Program-made: the position numbers and the translations under genes
Source of the DNA: Phytopseudomonas flavescens
Lineage (GTDB): Bacteria; Pseudomonadota; Gammaproteobacteria; Pseudomonadales; Pseudomonadaceae
DNA length: 64,000 nucleotides
Assembly (NCBI RefSeq): GCF_900100535.1
Contig: NZ_FNDG01000023.1
Span: 29,640-93,639 of the forward strand
Direction of reading: 5' to 3'
Shown: piece after piece, positions 27,368-35,869 of the stretch
Layout: each line of letters starts with the position of its first letter
Position numbering within the stretch: the first letter of the stretch is position 1
Notes under the pieces: generated by a model
The model's input: only the letters and a program-made list of their open reading frames with translations
Databases searched by the model: none
Told to the model about the DNA's origin: nothing

Positions 27368-28312
27368 ATGAACAATTTCTACAAGTTGGCGGGCGTAGGC
27401 CTGTTGTCCTGCGCAGTGATGCAGAGCGCCTGGGCCCAGGACCCCGCAAGCTGCAAGCAGGTGCGCTTCGCCGAAATCGGCTGGGCCGACATCGCGGCCA
27501 CCACGGGCGTCGCCATGACCCTGACCGAAGGCCTCGGCTATCAGCCGCGCAAGACCATGGCCTCGGTGCCGATCGCCTTCACTGGAGTGAAGAACAAGCA
27601 GATCGACGTGTTCCTCGGTTACTGGGCGCCATCCATGGACTCGGTGATCGAGCCGTTCACCAAGGACAACAGCGTCAAGGTACTGCCCAAGGCCAACCTC
27701 GAAGGCGCCAAGTACACCTTGGCGGTGCCGACCTACGCTGCCGAGGCAGGCCTGAAGAGCTTTCAGGACATCGCCAAGTTCAAGGATCAGCTGGGTGGCA
27801 AGATCTACGGCATCGAGCCGGGCAACGACGGCAACCTGCTGATCGAGGGCATGATCAAGGGCAACACCTTCGATCTCGGCGATTTCAAGATGGTCGAGTC
27901 CAGCGAGGCCGGCATGCTGGTGCAGGTGCAGCGCGCGATTCGCAAGAAAGAGCCGGTGGTCTTCCTTGGCTGGGCCCCGCACCCCATGAACACCCAGCAG
28001 GACATCACCTATCTGTCCGGTGGTGACGACGTGTTCGGCCCGGATTACGGCGCCGCCAAGGTCTACACCGTGGTACCGCCCGATTACGAAGAACGCTGCG
28101 CCAACGTCGGCAAGCTGCTGAACAACCTGCAGTTCAACGTCGATATCGAAAGCCAGTTGATGGAAAAAGTGCTGGAGAAGAAAGACCCGGCCGACGTGGC
28201 CAAGGAGTGGATCAAGGCCAACCCGCAGGCTCTCGACGCCTGGCTGGAAGGCGTGACCACCTTCGATGGCAAGGACGGCGTTGCTGCCGTCAAGAAATTC
28301 GTCGGGCTCTGA
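27368..28312 (+). CDS. cbcX: Choline-binding periplasmic protein
   Basis: A 314-residue OpuAC-family binding protein with signal peptide (to AWAQDPASC). The pattern FAEIGWADIAATTGVAMTLTEGLGYQ, FLGYWAPSMDSV and FLGWAPHPMNTQQ parallels CaiX closely, with conserved Trp/Tyr residues for the ammonium cage. It is encoded 43 bp after cbcW with RBS AAGGA, as in the known cbcXWV set. Choline specificity is inferred from location with the permease; carnitine and betaine have their own binding proteins in this window. Confidence 0.9.
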   Translation: MNNFYKLAGVGLLSCAVMQSAWAQDPASCKQVRFAEIGWADIAATTGVAMTLTEGLGYQPRKTMASVPIAFTGVKNKQIDVFLGYWAPSMDSVIEPFTKDNSVKVLPKANLEGAKYTLAVPTYAAEAGLKSFQDIAKFKDQLGGKIYGIEPGNDGNLLIEGMIKGNTFDLGDFKMVESSEAGMLVQVQRAIRKKEPVVFLGWAPHPMNTQQDITYLSGGDDVFGPDYGAAKVYTVVPPDYEERCANVGKLLNNLQFNVDIESQLMEKVLEKKDPADVAKEWIKANPQALDAWLEGVTTFDGKDGVAAVKKFVGL

Positions 28313-28333
28313 TCGAGTCCGCACTCACCGCGA

Positions 28334-28353
28334 CCCGGCTGATTTCAGCCGGG
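28334..28353 (+). terminator. Hairpin after cbcX
   Basis: CCCGGCTGA (28334-28342), loop TT, TCAGCCGGG (28345-28353), 21 bases after the cbcX stop. No T-run follows; it may limit read-through to the next binding-protein gene or protect the cbc mRNA 3' end. Confidence 0.6.
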
Positions 28354-28527
28354 CCAGGTACAGACAGGCGGCGCACGGTGCGTAGCCTGTCCGCCGGGAG
28401 GCGCGCCTCCCATGCGCCCGGTTTCACCAGGGCCATGCCCTGCTCTGCACAGCCGGTGCCGCAAGGCCCGCGATCAGAACGAGCCAGTAAACACCCAGAA
28501 CTGCCACTCACTGACGGAGCAAGACCT

Positions 28528-29388
28528 ATGCAAAGATTCAAACGCCTCTGCCTGCAGAGCCTCGGCATCGCCACCCTGGCCATGGGTATGTCCAGCGCCA
28601 TGGCAGCGGACAAACCCGCCCTGAAGATCGGCTACGTGAATGGTTGGGACGACAGCGTCGCCGTCACCCACGTCGCTGGCGAAATTCTCAAGAGCAAACT
28701 CGGTTACGACGTCACCCTGCAGCCGGTAGAACCCGCCATCATGTGGCAGGGCCTGGCCCGCGGCGACCTCGACGCCACCCTCTCCGCCTGGCTGCCAGCT
28801 ACCCACGGCGAATACTTCGAGAAGCTCAAGGACAAGGTCACCGTTCTGGGCACCAACTACAACGGCGCCAAGATCGGCCTGATCGTACCCGAGTACGTCG
28901 AGGCCAAGACCATCGCCGACCTGGAAAAATACGCCAAGGACTTCGATGGCAAAATCACCGGCATCGATGCCGGCGCCGGTGTGATGCGCCGGGCCGAAGA
29001 CGCGATCAAGGCCTACGACCTGAAGAGCATCAAGCTGATGCCCAGCTCCGGCCCGGCCATGACCACCGCCCTGACCCGCGCGGAAAAGGCGCAGAAACCC
29101 ATCGTGGTGACGGGCTGGATCCCGCACTGGATGTTCGCGCAATGGAAGCTGCGCTTCCTGGAAGACCCGAAGAACGTCTTCGGCGAAGCCGAGCATGTCG
29201 ACACCGTGGCCAACCCGGGTCTGGAAGCCAAGGCGCCAGAAGCCGTGGCCTTCCTCAAGAAGCTGTCCTGGAGCGCCGAGGAAGTGGGCGCGGTGATGCT
29301 GTCCATCCGCGACGGCGTGAAGCCCGAGGAAGCGGCCAAGCAGTGGATCGCCAAGAACCCGGAGCGGGTCGCCGAATGGCTGAAGTGA
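28528..29388 (+). CDS. betX: Glycine betaine-type periplasmic binding protein
   Basis: A 286-residue OpuAC-type binding protein with signal peptide (MQRFKRLCLQSLGIATL to SSAMAAD). YVNGWDDSVAVTHVAGEILKSKLGYDV, TLSAWLPATHGEYF and VVTGWIPHWMFAQW differ from the CbcX/CaiX pattern and resemble betaine binders. It follows cbcX after a 215-bp gap with a hairpin and has no permease of its own. That matches BetX of Pseudomonas, which feeds CbcWV. The betaine assignment, and so the symbol, is an inference from family and context. Start 28528 is chosen over a longer frame because it begins the signal peptide. Confidence 0.75.
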   Translation: MQRFKRLCLQSLGIATLAMGMSSAMAADKPALKIGYVNGWDDSVAVTHVAGEILKSKLGYDVTLQPVEPAIMWQGLARGDLDATLSAWLPATHGEYFEKLKDKVTVLGTNYNGAKIGLIVPEYVEAKTIADLEKYAKDFDGKITGIDAGAGVMRRAEDAIKAYDLKSIKLMPSSGPAMTTALTRAEKAQKPIVVTGWIPHWMFAQWKLRFLEDPKNVFGEAEHVDTVANPGLEAKAPEAVAFLKKLSWSAEEVGAVMLSIRDGVKPEEAAKQWIAKNPERVAEWLK

Positions 29389-29408
29389 TCTGACCGCAGC
29401 CTCTCGAC

Positions 29409-29443
29409 AATGCCAGCCGGGTGATCCGGCTGGCATTTTTTTC
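29409..29443 (+). terminator. Rho-independent terminator after betX
   Basis: A 12-bp stem AATGCCAGCCGG / CCGGCTGGCATT with loop GTGAT, followed by a run of Ts, 20 bases after the stop. It closes the cbc-betX transcription unit. Confidence 0.95.
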
Positions 29444-29518
29444 GTCCTGCGCAAAAGCCCGCCGCAGAAGCGGATCGCTCGCGGCTGATCGGGCGACCCA
29501 ACGGTTTTCCTTCCCTAG

Positions 29519-29542
29519 CGCCATATATTTTTGTATATAGCG
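29519..29542 (+). promoter_or_regulatory. ModE-type operator before modA
   Basis: CGCCATATA, six-base spacer TTTTTG, TATATAGCG. This closely follows the E. coli ModE box (two CGCTATATA-like half-sites about 6 bp apart). It lies 49 bases before modA, where a molybdate repressor would block the promoter. No modE gene is in the window. Confidence 0.85.
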
Positions 29543-29590
29543 TTACCGCACGTGGCCGCCGTTCGCGGCCGGCATCCAAAGGAGCAGTCC

Positions 29591-30349
29591 ATGCGCACCC
29601 GCCTCGTCCGTCCGCTTTTCGTTCTTTGCGCCAGCCTCGCCATGGTCGGCAACGCCCTGGCCGATCAGGTACAGGTGGCGGTTGCCGCCAACTTCACCGC
29701 GCCAATGCAGGCCATCGCCAGCGAGTTCGAGAAGGACACCGGCCACAGCGTTCAGGCCTCCTATGGGGCCACCGGGCAGTTCTATGCACAGATCAGCAAC
29801 GGTGCGCCCTTCGAGGTCTTTCTCTCCGCCGATGACAGCACGCCGGCCAAACTCGAGAAGGAAGGCCGCAGCGTGGACGGTTCGCGCTTCACCTACGCCA
29901 TCGGCAAGCTGGTGTTGTGGTCGCCGAAGCAGGGCTTAGTCGACGACCAGGGCGCCGTGCTCGGCAAAGGCGAGTTCAAGCACCTGGCCATCGCCAACCC
30001 GAAGGCTGCGCCCTATGGCCTGGCCGCGACCCAGACCCTGGACAAGCTGGGCCTGAGCGACACCCTGAAAGGCAAGATCGTCGAGGGCCAGAACATCACC
30101 CAGGCGCTGCAGTTCGTCTCCACCGGCAATGCCGAGCTGGGCTTCGTCGCCCTGTCCCAGGTGTACAAGGATGGCCAGATCACCAGCGGCTCGGCCTGGG
30201 TGGTGCCAGAAGCGATGTACGAGCCGATCCGCCAGGACGCCCTCATCCTCAAGAAAGGCGCGGGCAATCCGGCAGCCAAGGCGCTGGTCGACTACCTGAA
30301 AGGACCGAAAGCTGCCGAGATCATCAAGTCCTACGGTTACCAGCTTTAA
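29591..30349 (+). CDS. modA: Molybdate-binding periplasmic protein
   Basis: A 252-residue binding protein with signal peptide (MRTRLVRPLFVLCASL to NALAD). VQVAVAANFTAPMQAI, SYGATGQFYAQISNGAPFEVFLSAD and NPKAAPYGLAATQ are standard ModA features; Ser and Ala backbone contacts bind the oxyanion. The start at 29591 has AAGGAGCAG upstream. It leads modABC behind a ModE-type box. The 272-bp gap to modB contains copy 2 of the 110-bp element. Confidence 0.95.
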   Translation: MRTRLVRPLFVLCASLAMVGNALADQVQVAVAANFTAPMQAIASEFEKDTGHSVQASYGATGQFYAQISNGAPFEVFLSADDSTPAKLEKEGRSVDGSRFTYAIGKLVLWSPKQGLVDDQGAVLGKGEFKHLAIANPKAAPYGLAATQTLDKLGLSDTLKGKIVEGQNITQALQFVSTGNAELGFVALSQVYKDGQITSGSAWVVPEAMYEPIRQDALILKKGAGNPAAKALVDYLKGPKAAEIIKSYGYQL

Positions 30350-30415
30350 AGAGCCTGTTAACGACCTCTTGCGTGCTGATGTAGCAAGGAGTCAGGCGAC
30401 ATAGATGGCTGCTAT

Positions 30416-30525
30416 AAGGCGAAAGCGGCCGTAGGGTGGATGACGCTCTTTTCATCCACCATCGCGATCGCAGAGCGGTGGACGGATGAAGCGTCGTCCA
30501 CCCTACAAATGTCCGCTAGCGCCTT
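30416..30525. repeat. 110-bp palindromic element, copy 2
   Basis: Identical to 13800-13909 over 110 bp. Outside the identical core, GATGGCTGC (before) and GCAGCCATC (after) extend the inverted ends, so the full element may be about 130 bp. It lies between modA and modB and would be transcribed in the modABC mRNA. Confidence 0.9.
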
Positions 30526-30621
30526 TCTGCAGCCATCCGTTTGAAATGCTGGAGCCTGCGTCGGAAGATCAGCAGCCGGCTCCGGCGCTTTTTCCGTCCA
30601 CCACAGCTAAAAGGCCACTGC

Positions 30622-31305
30622 ATGCCCCTGGGCGCCAACGACTTCGCCGCCATCCTCCTCACCCTGGAACTGGCCACCCTGACCACGGTGCTGTTGCTGC
30701 TGGTCGGAACGCCCATCGCCTGGTGGCTGTCGCGCACCGGCTCCTGGCTGAAGCGCCCGATCGGCGCCATCGTCGCCCTGCCGCTGGTGTTGCCGCCGAC
30801 GGTGATCGGCTTCTACCTGCTGATCAGCATGGGCCCCAACGGTTTCTTCGGCCAACTGACCCAGGCGCTCGGCCTGGGTACCCTGACCTTCACCTTCGCC
30901 GGGCTGGTGATCGGCTCGGTGTTCTATTCCCTGCCGTTCGTGGTGCAGCCGTTGCAGAATGCCTTCGAAGCCATGGGCCGTGCGCCCCTGGAAGCAGCAG
31001 CGACGCTGCGCGCCGGGCCCTGGGATACCTTCTTCAGCGTGGTGCTGCCACTGGCCAGGCCGGGCTTTATCACTGCGGCGATCCTCGGTTTCGCCCACAC
31101 CGTCGGTGAGTTCGGCGTGGTACTGATGATCGGCGGCAACATCCCCGGCAAGACCCAGGTGGCCTCGGTGCAGATCTACAACCACGTGGAAACCATGGAG
31201 TACGCCCAGGCCCACTGGCTGGCCGGTGGCATGGTGGTGTTCTCCTTCCTGGTGCTGCTGGCACTCTACTCCAGCGGTCGCAGCGGCCAGAAGGCCTGGT
31301 CATGA
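30622..31305 (+). CDS. modB: Molybdate ABC transporter permease
   Basis: A 227-residue permease with about five membrane segments. PLVLPPTVIGFYLL, the coupling loop MGRAPLEAAATLRAGPWDTFFSVVLPLA and GEFGVVLMIGGNIPGKTQ are ModB signatures. The start at 30622 was preferred to an upstream ATG that lies near the repeat. The stop overlaps the modC start (ATGA). It works with ModA and ModC for high-affinity molybdate uptake. Confidence 0.94.
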   Translation: MPLGANDFAAILLTLELATLTTVLLLLVGTPIAWWLSRTGSWLKRPIGAIVALPLVLPPTVIGFYLLISMGPNGFFGQLTQALGLGTLTFTFAGLVIGSVFYSLPFVVQPLQNAFEAMGRAPLEAAATLRAGPWDTFFSVVLPLARPGFITAAILGFAHTVGEFGVVLMIGGNIPGKTQVASVQIYNHVETMEYAQAHWLAGGMVVFSFLVLLALYSSGRSGQKAWS

Positions 31306-32396
31306 GCGCTGCACCGATCCACGCGCGCTTCAACCTGGCCCATCCCGGCTTCACCCTGGATGTCGACCTGCAGTTGCCGGGCCGCGGCGTCAGCGCCCTG
31401 TTCGGTCATTCAGGCTCGGGCAAGACCACCCTGCTGCGCTGCGTCGCCGGCCTGGAAAAGCCGGGCAGCGGCTACCTGCAGATCAATGGCGAAACCTGGC
31501 AGGACAGCGCCCGCGGCATCTGGCTGCCGGCCCACCAGCGCCCGGTCGGCTACGTGTTCCAGGACGCCAACCTGTTCCCCCACCTGTCGGTGCTGCGCAA
31601 TCTGCAGTTCGGTTTCAAACGCATCGCCAAGGCCGAGCGGCGCGTGCCCCTGGAACAGGCGGTCGAGCTGCTCGGTATCGGGCACCTGCTCGACCGCCTG
31701 CCGGATCGCCTCTCCGGCGGCGAGCGCCAGCGCATCGGCATGGCCCGCGCCCTGCTCACCAGCCCGCGCCTGCTGCTGATGGACGAGCCACTGGCGGCAC
31801 TGGACCTCAAGCGCAAGGGCGAAGTGCTGCCCTATCTGGAGCGCCTGCATGACGAGTTGGACATTCCGATCCTCTACGTCAGCCATGCGCCAGACGAAGT
31901 GGCGCGTCTCGCCGACCACCTGGTGGTGCTCGACGAAGGCCGGGTCACGGCCAGCGGGCCGCTGAAGGAGACGCTGATCCGCAGCGACCTGCCATTCATC
32001 TTCGAAGACGATGCCGAAGCGGTGATCGAGGGGCAGGTGGAGCGGCACGATGCGCGCTACGATCTGCTCGCTATCAGCCTGGCTGGCAGCACGGCCTGCC
32101 TGCGGCTGGCCCACGCGCCATTGCCGGCAGGCCGTCAGGTGCGAATCAAGATCAAGGCCCGTGACGTCAGCCTGAGCCTGCAGCAGGCCCACGACAGCAG
32201 CGTGCTCAACCTGCTGCCGGCGACGGTCGAGCGCTGGTTCGAGCTACCCAACCCGGCGCACCGCCTGGTCGAACTGCAACTGGGCGAACAGCGCCTCATC
32301 GCGCGCATCACCCGCTACTCCTTCGACCAGTTGGATATCCGCGCCGGGCAACCGCTGTGGGCGCAGGTCAAATCGGTGTCGCTGCTGGCGTCCTGA
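31302..32396 (+). CDS. modC: Molybdate ABC transporter ATPase
   Basis: A 364-residue ATPase, the usual ModC length. Walker A GHSGSGKTT, signature LSGGERQRIGMARALL, Walker B LLLMDEPLAALD and switch SHAPDEV are present. The C-terminal TOBE/MOP domain (IKIKARDVSLSL) may bind molybdate and regulate transport. Translationally coupled to modB. Confidence 0.95.
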   Translation: MSAAPIHARFNLAHPGFTLDVDLQLPGRGVSALFGHSGSGKTTLLRCVAGLEKPGSGYLQINGETWQDSARGIWLPAHQRPVGYVFQDANLFPHLSVLRNLQFGFKRIAKAERRVPLEQAVELLGIGHLLDRLPDRLSGGERQRIGMARALLTSPRLLLMDEPLAALDLKRKGEVLPYLERLHDELDIPILYVSHAPDEVARLADHLVVLDEGRVTASGPLKETLIRSDLPFIFEDDAEAVIEGQVERHDARYDLLAISLAGSTACLRLAHAPLPAGRQVRIKIKARDVSLSLQQAHDSSVLNLLPATVERWFELPNPAHRLVELQLGEQRLIARITRYSFDQLDIRAGQPLWAQVKSVSLLAS

Positions 32397-32432
32397 GGCG
32401 CAACGGGCCCAGTAATGCAAATAACTACAAGG

Positions 32433-32537
32433 GGGCGAAAGCAGCCATTCGCCGATCCACTGTGGGAGCGCGCCATGCGCGAAAAATCGCGGGCATGGCC
32501 CGCTCCCACAGATACTGCACCGATGACCGCTTTCGCC
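32433..32537. repeat. REP palindrome nested in GGCGAAAGC inverted flanks
   Basis: An inverted GTGGGAGCGCGCCATGCGCGA / GCGGGCATGGCCCGCTCCCAC-type pair spans 32462-32509. It is framed by GGCGAAAGC (32433-32441) and GCTTTCGCC (32529-32537), which match the ends of the 110-bp element. It lies between convergent modC and the ATPase gene and could terminate either. Confidence 0.8.
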
Positions 32538-32566
32538 TTTTAACCACCCACTCACACAGTGTCGTA

Positions 32567-33517
32567 TCAGGAAGCCGCCAGCACCGGCGCCCTTGCCTCG
32601 GCACGGCGCAACAGTTCGCGCAGGGCGGCGAGCTGGGCTGCATCACCGTCATCGATCAACTGCTCGAGGGCGTGTTCGATGCGTTTCAACGGCGGCGCCG
32701 CCGGCAAGTTGAGGTGTTGCGCATCGATCTCGTCGGCGCCGGCGACCAGTAGCGCGAAGTGCACCACGTTCTCCAGCTCACGGGTATTGCCCGGCCAGTC
32801 GTGCCGCTCGAGCACGGCCTGGGCAGCCAGGCTGATACCCGGCAGCGGCAGACGCAGGCGCTGGGCGTAGATACCCAGGAAGTACTCGGCCAGCGGCAGT
32901 ACGTCGCCGACCCGCTCGCGCAGTGGCGGCAATTCGAGGCGGCCATCGCTCAGGTAATGGGCCAGGCGTTCGTCGAACTTGCCAGCCTTCACGGCCTGCC
33001 ACAGGTCGATGCTGGTGGCCGCCACCAGGCGCACATCCAGCGGGGTCGGCTGCGCAGCGCCGACCCGCCAGGCCTCGCCGGTCTCCAGCACGCTGAGTAA
33101 CTGATCCTGCAGGGGCAGCGGCAGGTCGGCGATCTCATCCAGATAGAGGGTGCCGCCATTGGCGGAACCCAGCCAGCCAGCGCGGCTGCTCGGCGCGCCC
33201 TGATGGGCACCGGCGACGTAGCCGAACAGCTCGGCCTCGGCATGATTGGGACTCAACCCGCTGCAGCTCAGGGCGACGAACAGGCCGGGGCGTTCGCTGG
33301 CCCGGTGAATGTGCCGCGCCAGCAGTTCCTTGCCGGTGCCGGTTTCCCCCTGGATCAGGATGGGCACCGGCAGGCCGGCCAGACGCTCGACTTCTTCGCG
33401 CAACTGCCGGGTTCGTGGATCGATGAACACCAGCGCCTTGGCACGAATGCTCAGCGGACTCTTGTCCGCATCGGGAAAAATCAGCAGCGACTGGTCGCCA
33501 GCCGATGACAGGCTCAT
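32567..33517 (-). CDS. Sigma54-activator-like AAA+ protein lacking GAFTGA and HTH
   Basis: A 316-residue AAA+ protein similar to the central domain of bacterial enhancer-binding proteins. Walker A GETGTGKE is at 57-64, Walker B GGTLYLDEIADLPL at 121-134, and LPPLRERVGDVLPL and HDWPGNTRELENVV follow. The sigma54-contacting GAFTGA loop reads GAHQGA (103-108), and after the AAA+ domain there are only about 45 residues with no Fis-type HTH. It may still hydrolyse ATP, but activation of sigma54 promoters is doubtful. It follows the alpha/beta hydrolase gene by 103 bp on the minus strand and is divergent from the oscA-sbp-cysTWA sulfur genes. A sulfur-starvation role is inferred from context. Confidence 0.8.
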   Translation of the reverse strand: MSLSSAGDQSLLIFPDADKSPLSIRAKALVFIDPRTRQLREEVERLAGLPVPILIQGETGTGKELLARHIHRASERPGLFVALSCSGLSPNHAEAELFGYVAGAHQGAPSSRAGWLGSANGGTLYLDEIADLPLPLQDQLLSVLETGEAWRVGAAQPTPLDVRLVAATSIDLWQAVKAGKFDERLAHYLSDGRLELPPLRERVGDVLPLAEYFLGIYAQRLRLPLPGISLAAQAVLERHDWPGNTRELENVVHFALLVAGADEIDAQHLNLPAAPPLKRIEHALEQLIDDGDAAQLAALRELLRRAEARAPVLAAS

Positions 33518-33620
33518 AACTCACTCTCTTTGACGTCAGGCCGCGAGCGGCCAATGGGGAAATGGATCGGCGAAGCGCGCTGCCCCCCGCCATGCAAGGT
33601 GCGGCCACAACAAATGGTTG

Positions 33621-34202
33621 TCAGGCGCGGCGGCGCATCTGCTGCTCTATCCGGCTCTGCAAGCGGAACAGATAGGCGAAGCCCTGCTCCCAGCGCTGGT
33701 GCCCGGACTTAACGTTGATGTGCCCCGCGCCGCTGAGGATGGCCGTCTCACTGCCCCATTCGCGGGCCAGTTCGATGGCACGCGCGGCGCTGGCCGCCGA
33801 GTCGTTGTCGGAGCCAACCAGTTGGCTGGGGAATGGCAGCAGGTGGCGGGGGATCGGTGCGAAATTGCGCAACGCTTCGGGGCAGTTGGGACGCTGCACA
33901 TCGGCTGGCGCGACCAGCAGCGCGCCCCGCACCCGGCGCAGCGAGGCCACTGGCGCCTGCGCCGCCCAGTGAGCGACGGTAATGCAACCCAGGCTGTGGG
34001 CGATGAGAATCGCTGGCCGTGGATCGGCGACGATCTGCCGCTCCAGTGCTGCAACCCAGTCCTCGCGGTGCGGCGCCAGCCAGTCCCGTTGCTCGACCCG
34101 AGCACTGTTGGGCAGGCTGCGCTGCCAGTGGCTCTGCCAATGGTCGTCGCCCGAGCCTTGCCAGCCCGGTACTATCAGGTATCGAATCGCTTCACTGCGC
34201 AT
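33621..34202 (-). CDS. RBBP9/YdeN-type alpha/beta hydrolase
   Basis: A 193-residue small serine hydrolase. The oxyanion region is LIVPGWQGSGDDHW, the nucleophile elbow is IAHSLGC, the acid likely lies in VGSDNDSAAS, and the histidine in GAGHINVKSGH. No signal peptide. The family's substrates are poorly known (small esters). It is the first gene of a minus-strand pair with the AAA+ protein, divergent from oscA, an arrangement I associate with Pseudomonas sulfur-starvation loci. Confidence 0.85.
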   Translation of the reverse strand: MRSEAIRYLIVPGWQGSGDDHWQSHWQRSLPNSARVEQRDWLAPHREDWVAALERQIVADPRPAILIAHSLGCITVAHWAAQAPVASLRRVRGALLVAPADVQRPNCPEALRNFAPIPRHLLPFPSQLVGSDNDSAASAARAIELAREWGSETAILSGAGHINVKSGHQRWEQGFAYLFRLQSRIEQQMRRRA

Positions 34203-34272
34203 CGAGGCGCCTCCCGTATCTGCATGGCGTGCAGTGTAGGAGCCCAGGTAAGAGACTAAAAAGAATAAGAAC

Positions 34273-34379
34273 TTATTTGCTTATTCCTCATAAGCAAATA
34301 ACGATCCGTGAAGAGCGGAAACAATGCATATACCCAGAAGAAATATAAATGTTCTTAAACAGTATTTTTAAGAATATTT
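34273..34379. promoter_or_regulatory. AT-rich divergent control region with two dyads
   Basis: A perfect dyad TTATTTGCTTAT / ATAAGCAAATAA lies at 34273-34301, and an imperfect one, AAATGTTCTTAAA / TTTAAGAATATTT, at 34347-34379. The segment is strikingly AT-rich between GC-rich genes. It sits between the hydrolase gene and oscA, where CysB would be expected to act; assignment to CysB is inferred. Confidence 0.55.
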
Positions 34380-34456
34380 CAGATTCCCTAGTATCCGCTC
34401 CACGCCCCACAGCCGACAGCCGTCGCACCGAGAACGAGGGCAAGGAGCCTTTAGCC

Positions 34457-34639
34457 ATGACCGCAACCCTTCGCAACCTAGAAGGCCAGGATGACGCCAC
34501 CATCCTGCGTGAGATCCAAAGTGCCCTGAACGGCCTGAAATTCGGCTCGGTCGAAATCACCGTGCACAACGGCCAGGTGGTTCAGATCGAGCGCAAGGAA
34601 AAATTCCGCCTTCAGCAATCCGGCAGCAAGAACGCCTGA
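34457..34639 (+). CDS. oscA: Sulfur starvation protein OscA (YezD family)
   Basis: A 60-residue protein of the YezD/DUF2292 family: ILREIQSALNGLKFGSVEITVHNGQVVQIERKEKFR covers the whole domain, ending in a basic tail. In Pseudomonas OscA is made under sulfur limitation and helps use organosulfur compounds, often beside the sulfate transporter as here. The start at 34457 has AAGGAG 9 bases upstream; the longer frame from 34349 runs through the AT-rich dyad and is unlikely. Confidence 0.88.
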   Translation: MTATLRNLEGQDDATILREIQSALNGLKFGSVEITVHNGQVVQIERKEKFRLQQSGSKNA

Positions 34640-34787
34640 CCCCTCATTCGCCAACCCGACCACGGGCCGCCCAGCATGAACCCTTATCGCTACTCCCGAT
34701 GTAACCCACGAATGCAGGCCCGAGAGCCCGCAGAGAAGAACTAGCCCAACACGCCCAGCACCGTATTCAGTATCGAGGAGTTCCACC

Positions 34788-35789
34788 ATGTCCATTCGCC
34801 GTTTCGCACTCGCTGCACTCGCCAGCGCGCTGGTCGCCGGCCCGGTTTGCGCCCAGACGCTGCTCAACGTGTCCTATGACCCGACCCGCGAGCTGTACGT
34901 CGAATTCAACAAGGCCTTCAACAAACACTGGCAGGAACAGGGCAACGAAGCGCTGACCATCCAGCAGTCCCATGGTGGCTCGGGCAAGCAGGCTCGCGCG
35001 GTGATCGACGGCCTGCAGGCCGACGTGGTGACACTGGCGCTGTCCGGCGACATCGACGCGATCAACCTCAACCAGCCGCTGATCGACAAGGACTGGCAGA
35101 AGCGCCTGGCCGACAACAGCACGCCCTACACCTCGACCATCGTGTTCCTGGTTCGCAAGGGCAACCCGAAAGGCATCAAGGACTGGGATGACCTGGTCAA
35201 GGATGGCGTCGAGATCATCACCCCGAACCCGAAAACCTCCGGTGGTGCACGCTGGAATTTCCTCGCCGCCTGGGCGTACGCCAAGAAGAAATACGGCAGC
35301 GACGAAAAGGCCCTGGAGTACGTGACCGAGCTGTACCGTCACGCGCCGGTTCTCGACACCGGTGCCCGCGGTTCGACCATCAGCTTCGTACAACGTGGCC
35401 TGGGCGACGTGCTGCTGGCCTGGGAAAACGAAGCCTACCTGTCGCTGGCCGAAGAAGGCGGCGACCAGCTGGAGATCGTCACCCCGTCACTGTCCATCCT
35501 GGCCGAGCCGCCGGTGGCCGTCGTCGACAAGAACGTCGACCGCAAGGGCACCCGCAAGGCCGCCGAAGCCTACCTGCAGTACCTGTACAGCGAAGAAGGC
35601 CAGCGCATCGCCGCGAAGAACTTCTACCGCCCGCGTAACGCCGAAGTGGCGGCCGAGTTCAAGAATCAGTTCAAGGACCTGGAGCTGGTCACCATCGACA
35701 AGGACTTCGGTGGCTGGGCTGCCGCGCAACCCAAGTACTTCGACGACGGCGGCGTGTTCGACGACATTTTCAAGAAGATCAATCAGTAA
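34788..35789 (+). CDS. sbp: Sulfate-binding periplasmic protein
   Basis: A 333-residue sulfate/thiosulfate binding protein with signal peptide (MSIRRFALAALASALVAG to CAQ). LLNVSYDPTRELYVEFNKAF, QQSHGGSGKQARAV and NPKTSGGARWNFLAAWAYA are the classic Sbp signatures that cradle sulfate. It is 148 bp after oscA and 80 bp before cysT, with an intervening hairpin that likely makes sbp mRNA more abundant than cysTWA. Confidence 0.95.
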   Translation: MSIRRFALAALASALVAGPVCAQTLLNVSYDPTRELYVEFNKAFNKHWQEQGNEALTIQQSHGGSGKQARAVIDGLQADVVTLALSGDIDAINLNQPLIDKDWQKRLADNSTPYTSTIVFLVRKGNPKGIKDWDDLVKDGVEIITPNPKTSGGARWNFLAAWAYAKKKYGSDEKALEYVTELYRHAPVLDTGARGSTISFVQRGLGDVLLAWENEAYLSLAEEGGDQLEIVTPSLSILAEPPVAVVDKNVDRKGTRKAAEAYLQYLYSEEGQRIAAKNFYRPRNAEVAAEFKNQFKDLELVTIDKDFGGWAAAQPKYFDDGGVFDDIFKKINQ

Positions 35790-35805
35790 GCCACGCCTTG
35801 TCGAC

Positions 35806-35839
35806 GAAGCCCGCCACTCCTGAAGGATTGGCGGGCTTC
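35806..35839 (+). terminator. Stem-loop between sbp and cysT
   Basis: GAAGCCCGCCA (35806-35816) pairs with TGGCGGGCTTC (35829-35839). No T-run follows, so it is probably a partial attenuator or mRNA-stabilising stem rather than a full stop. Confidence 0.75.
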
Positions 35840-35869
35840 GCTCTGCGGACCTGATTAAAAGGACTCTCC

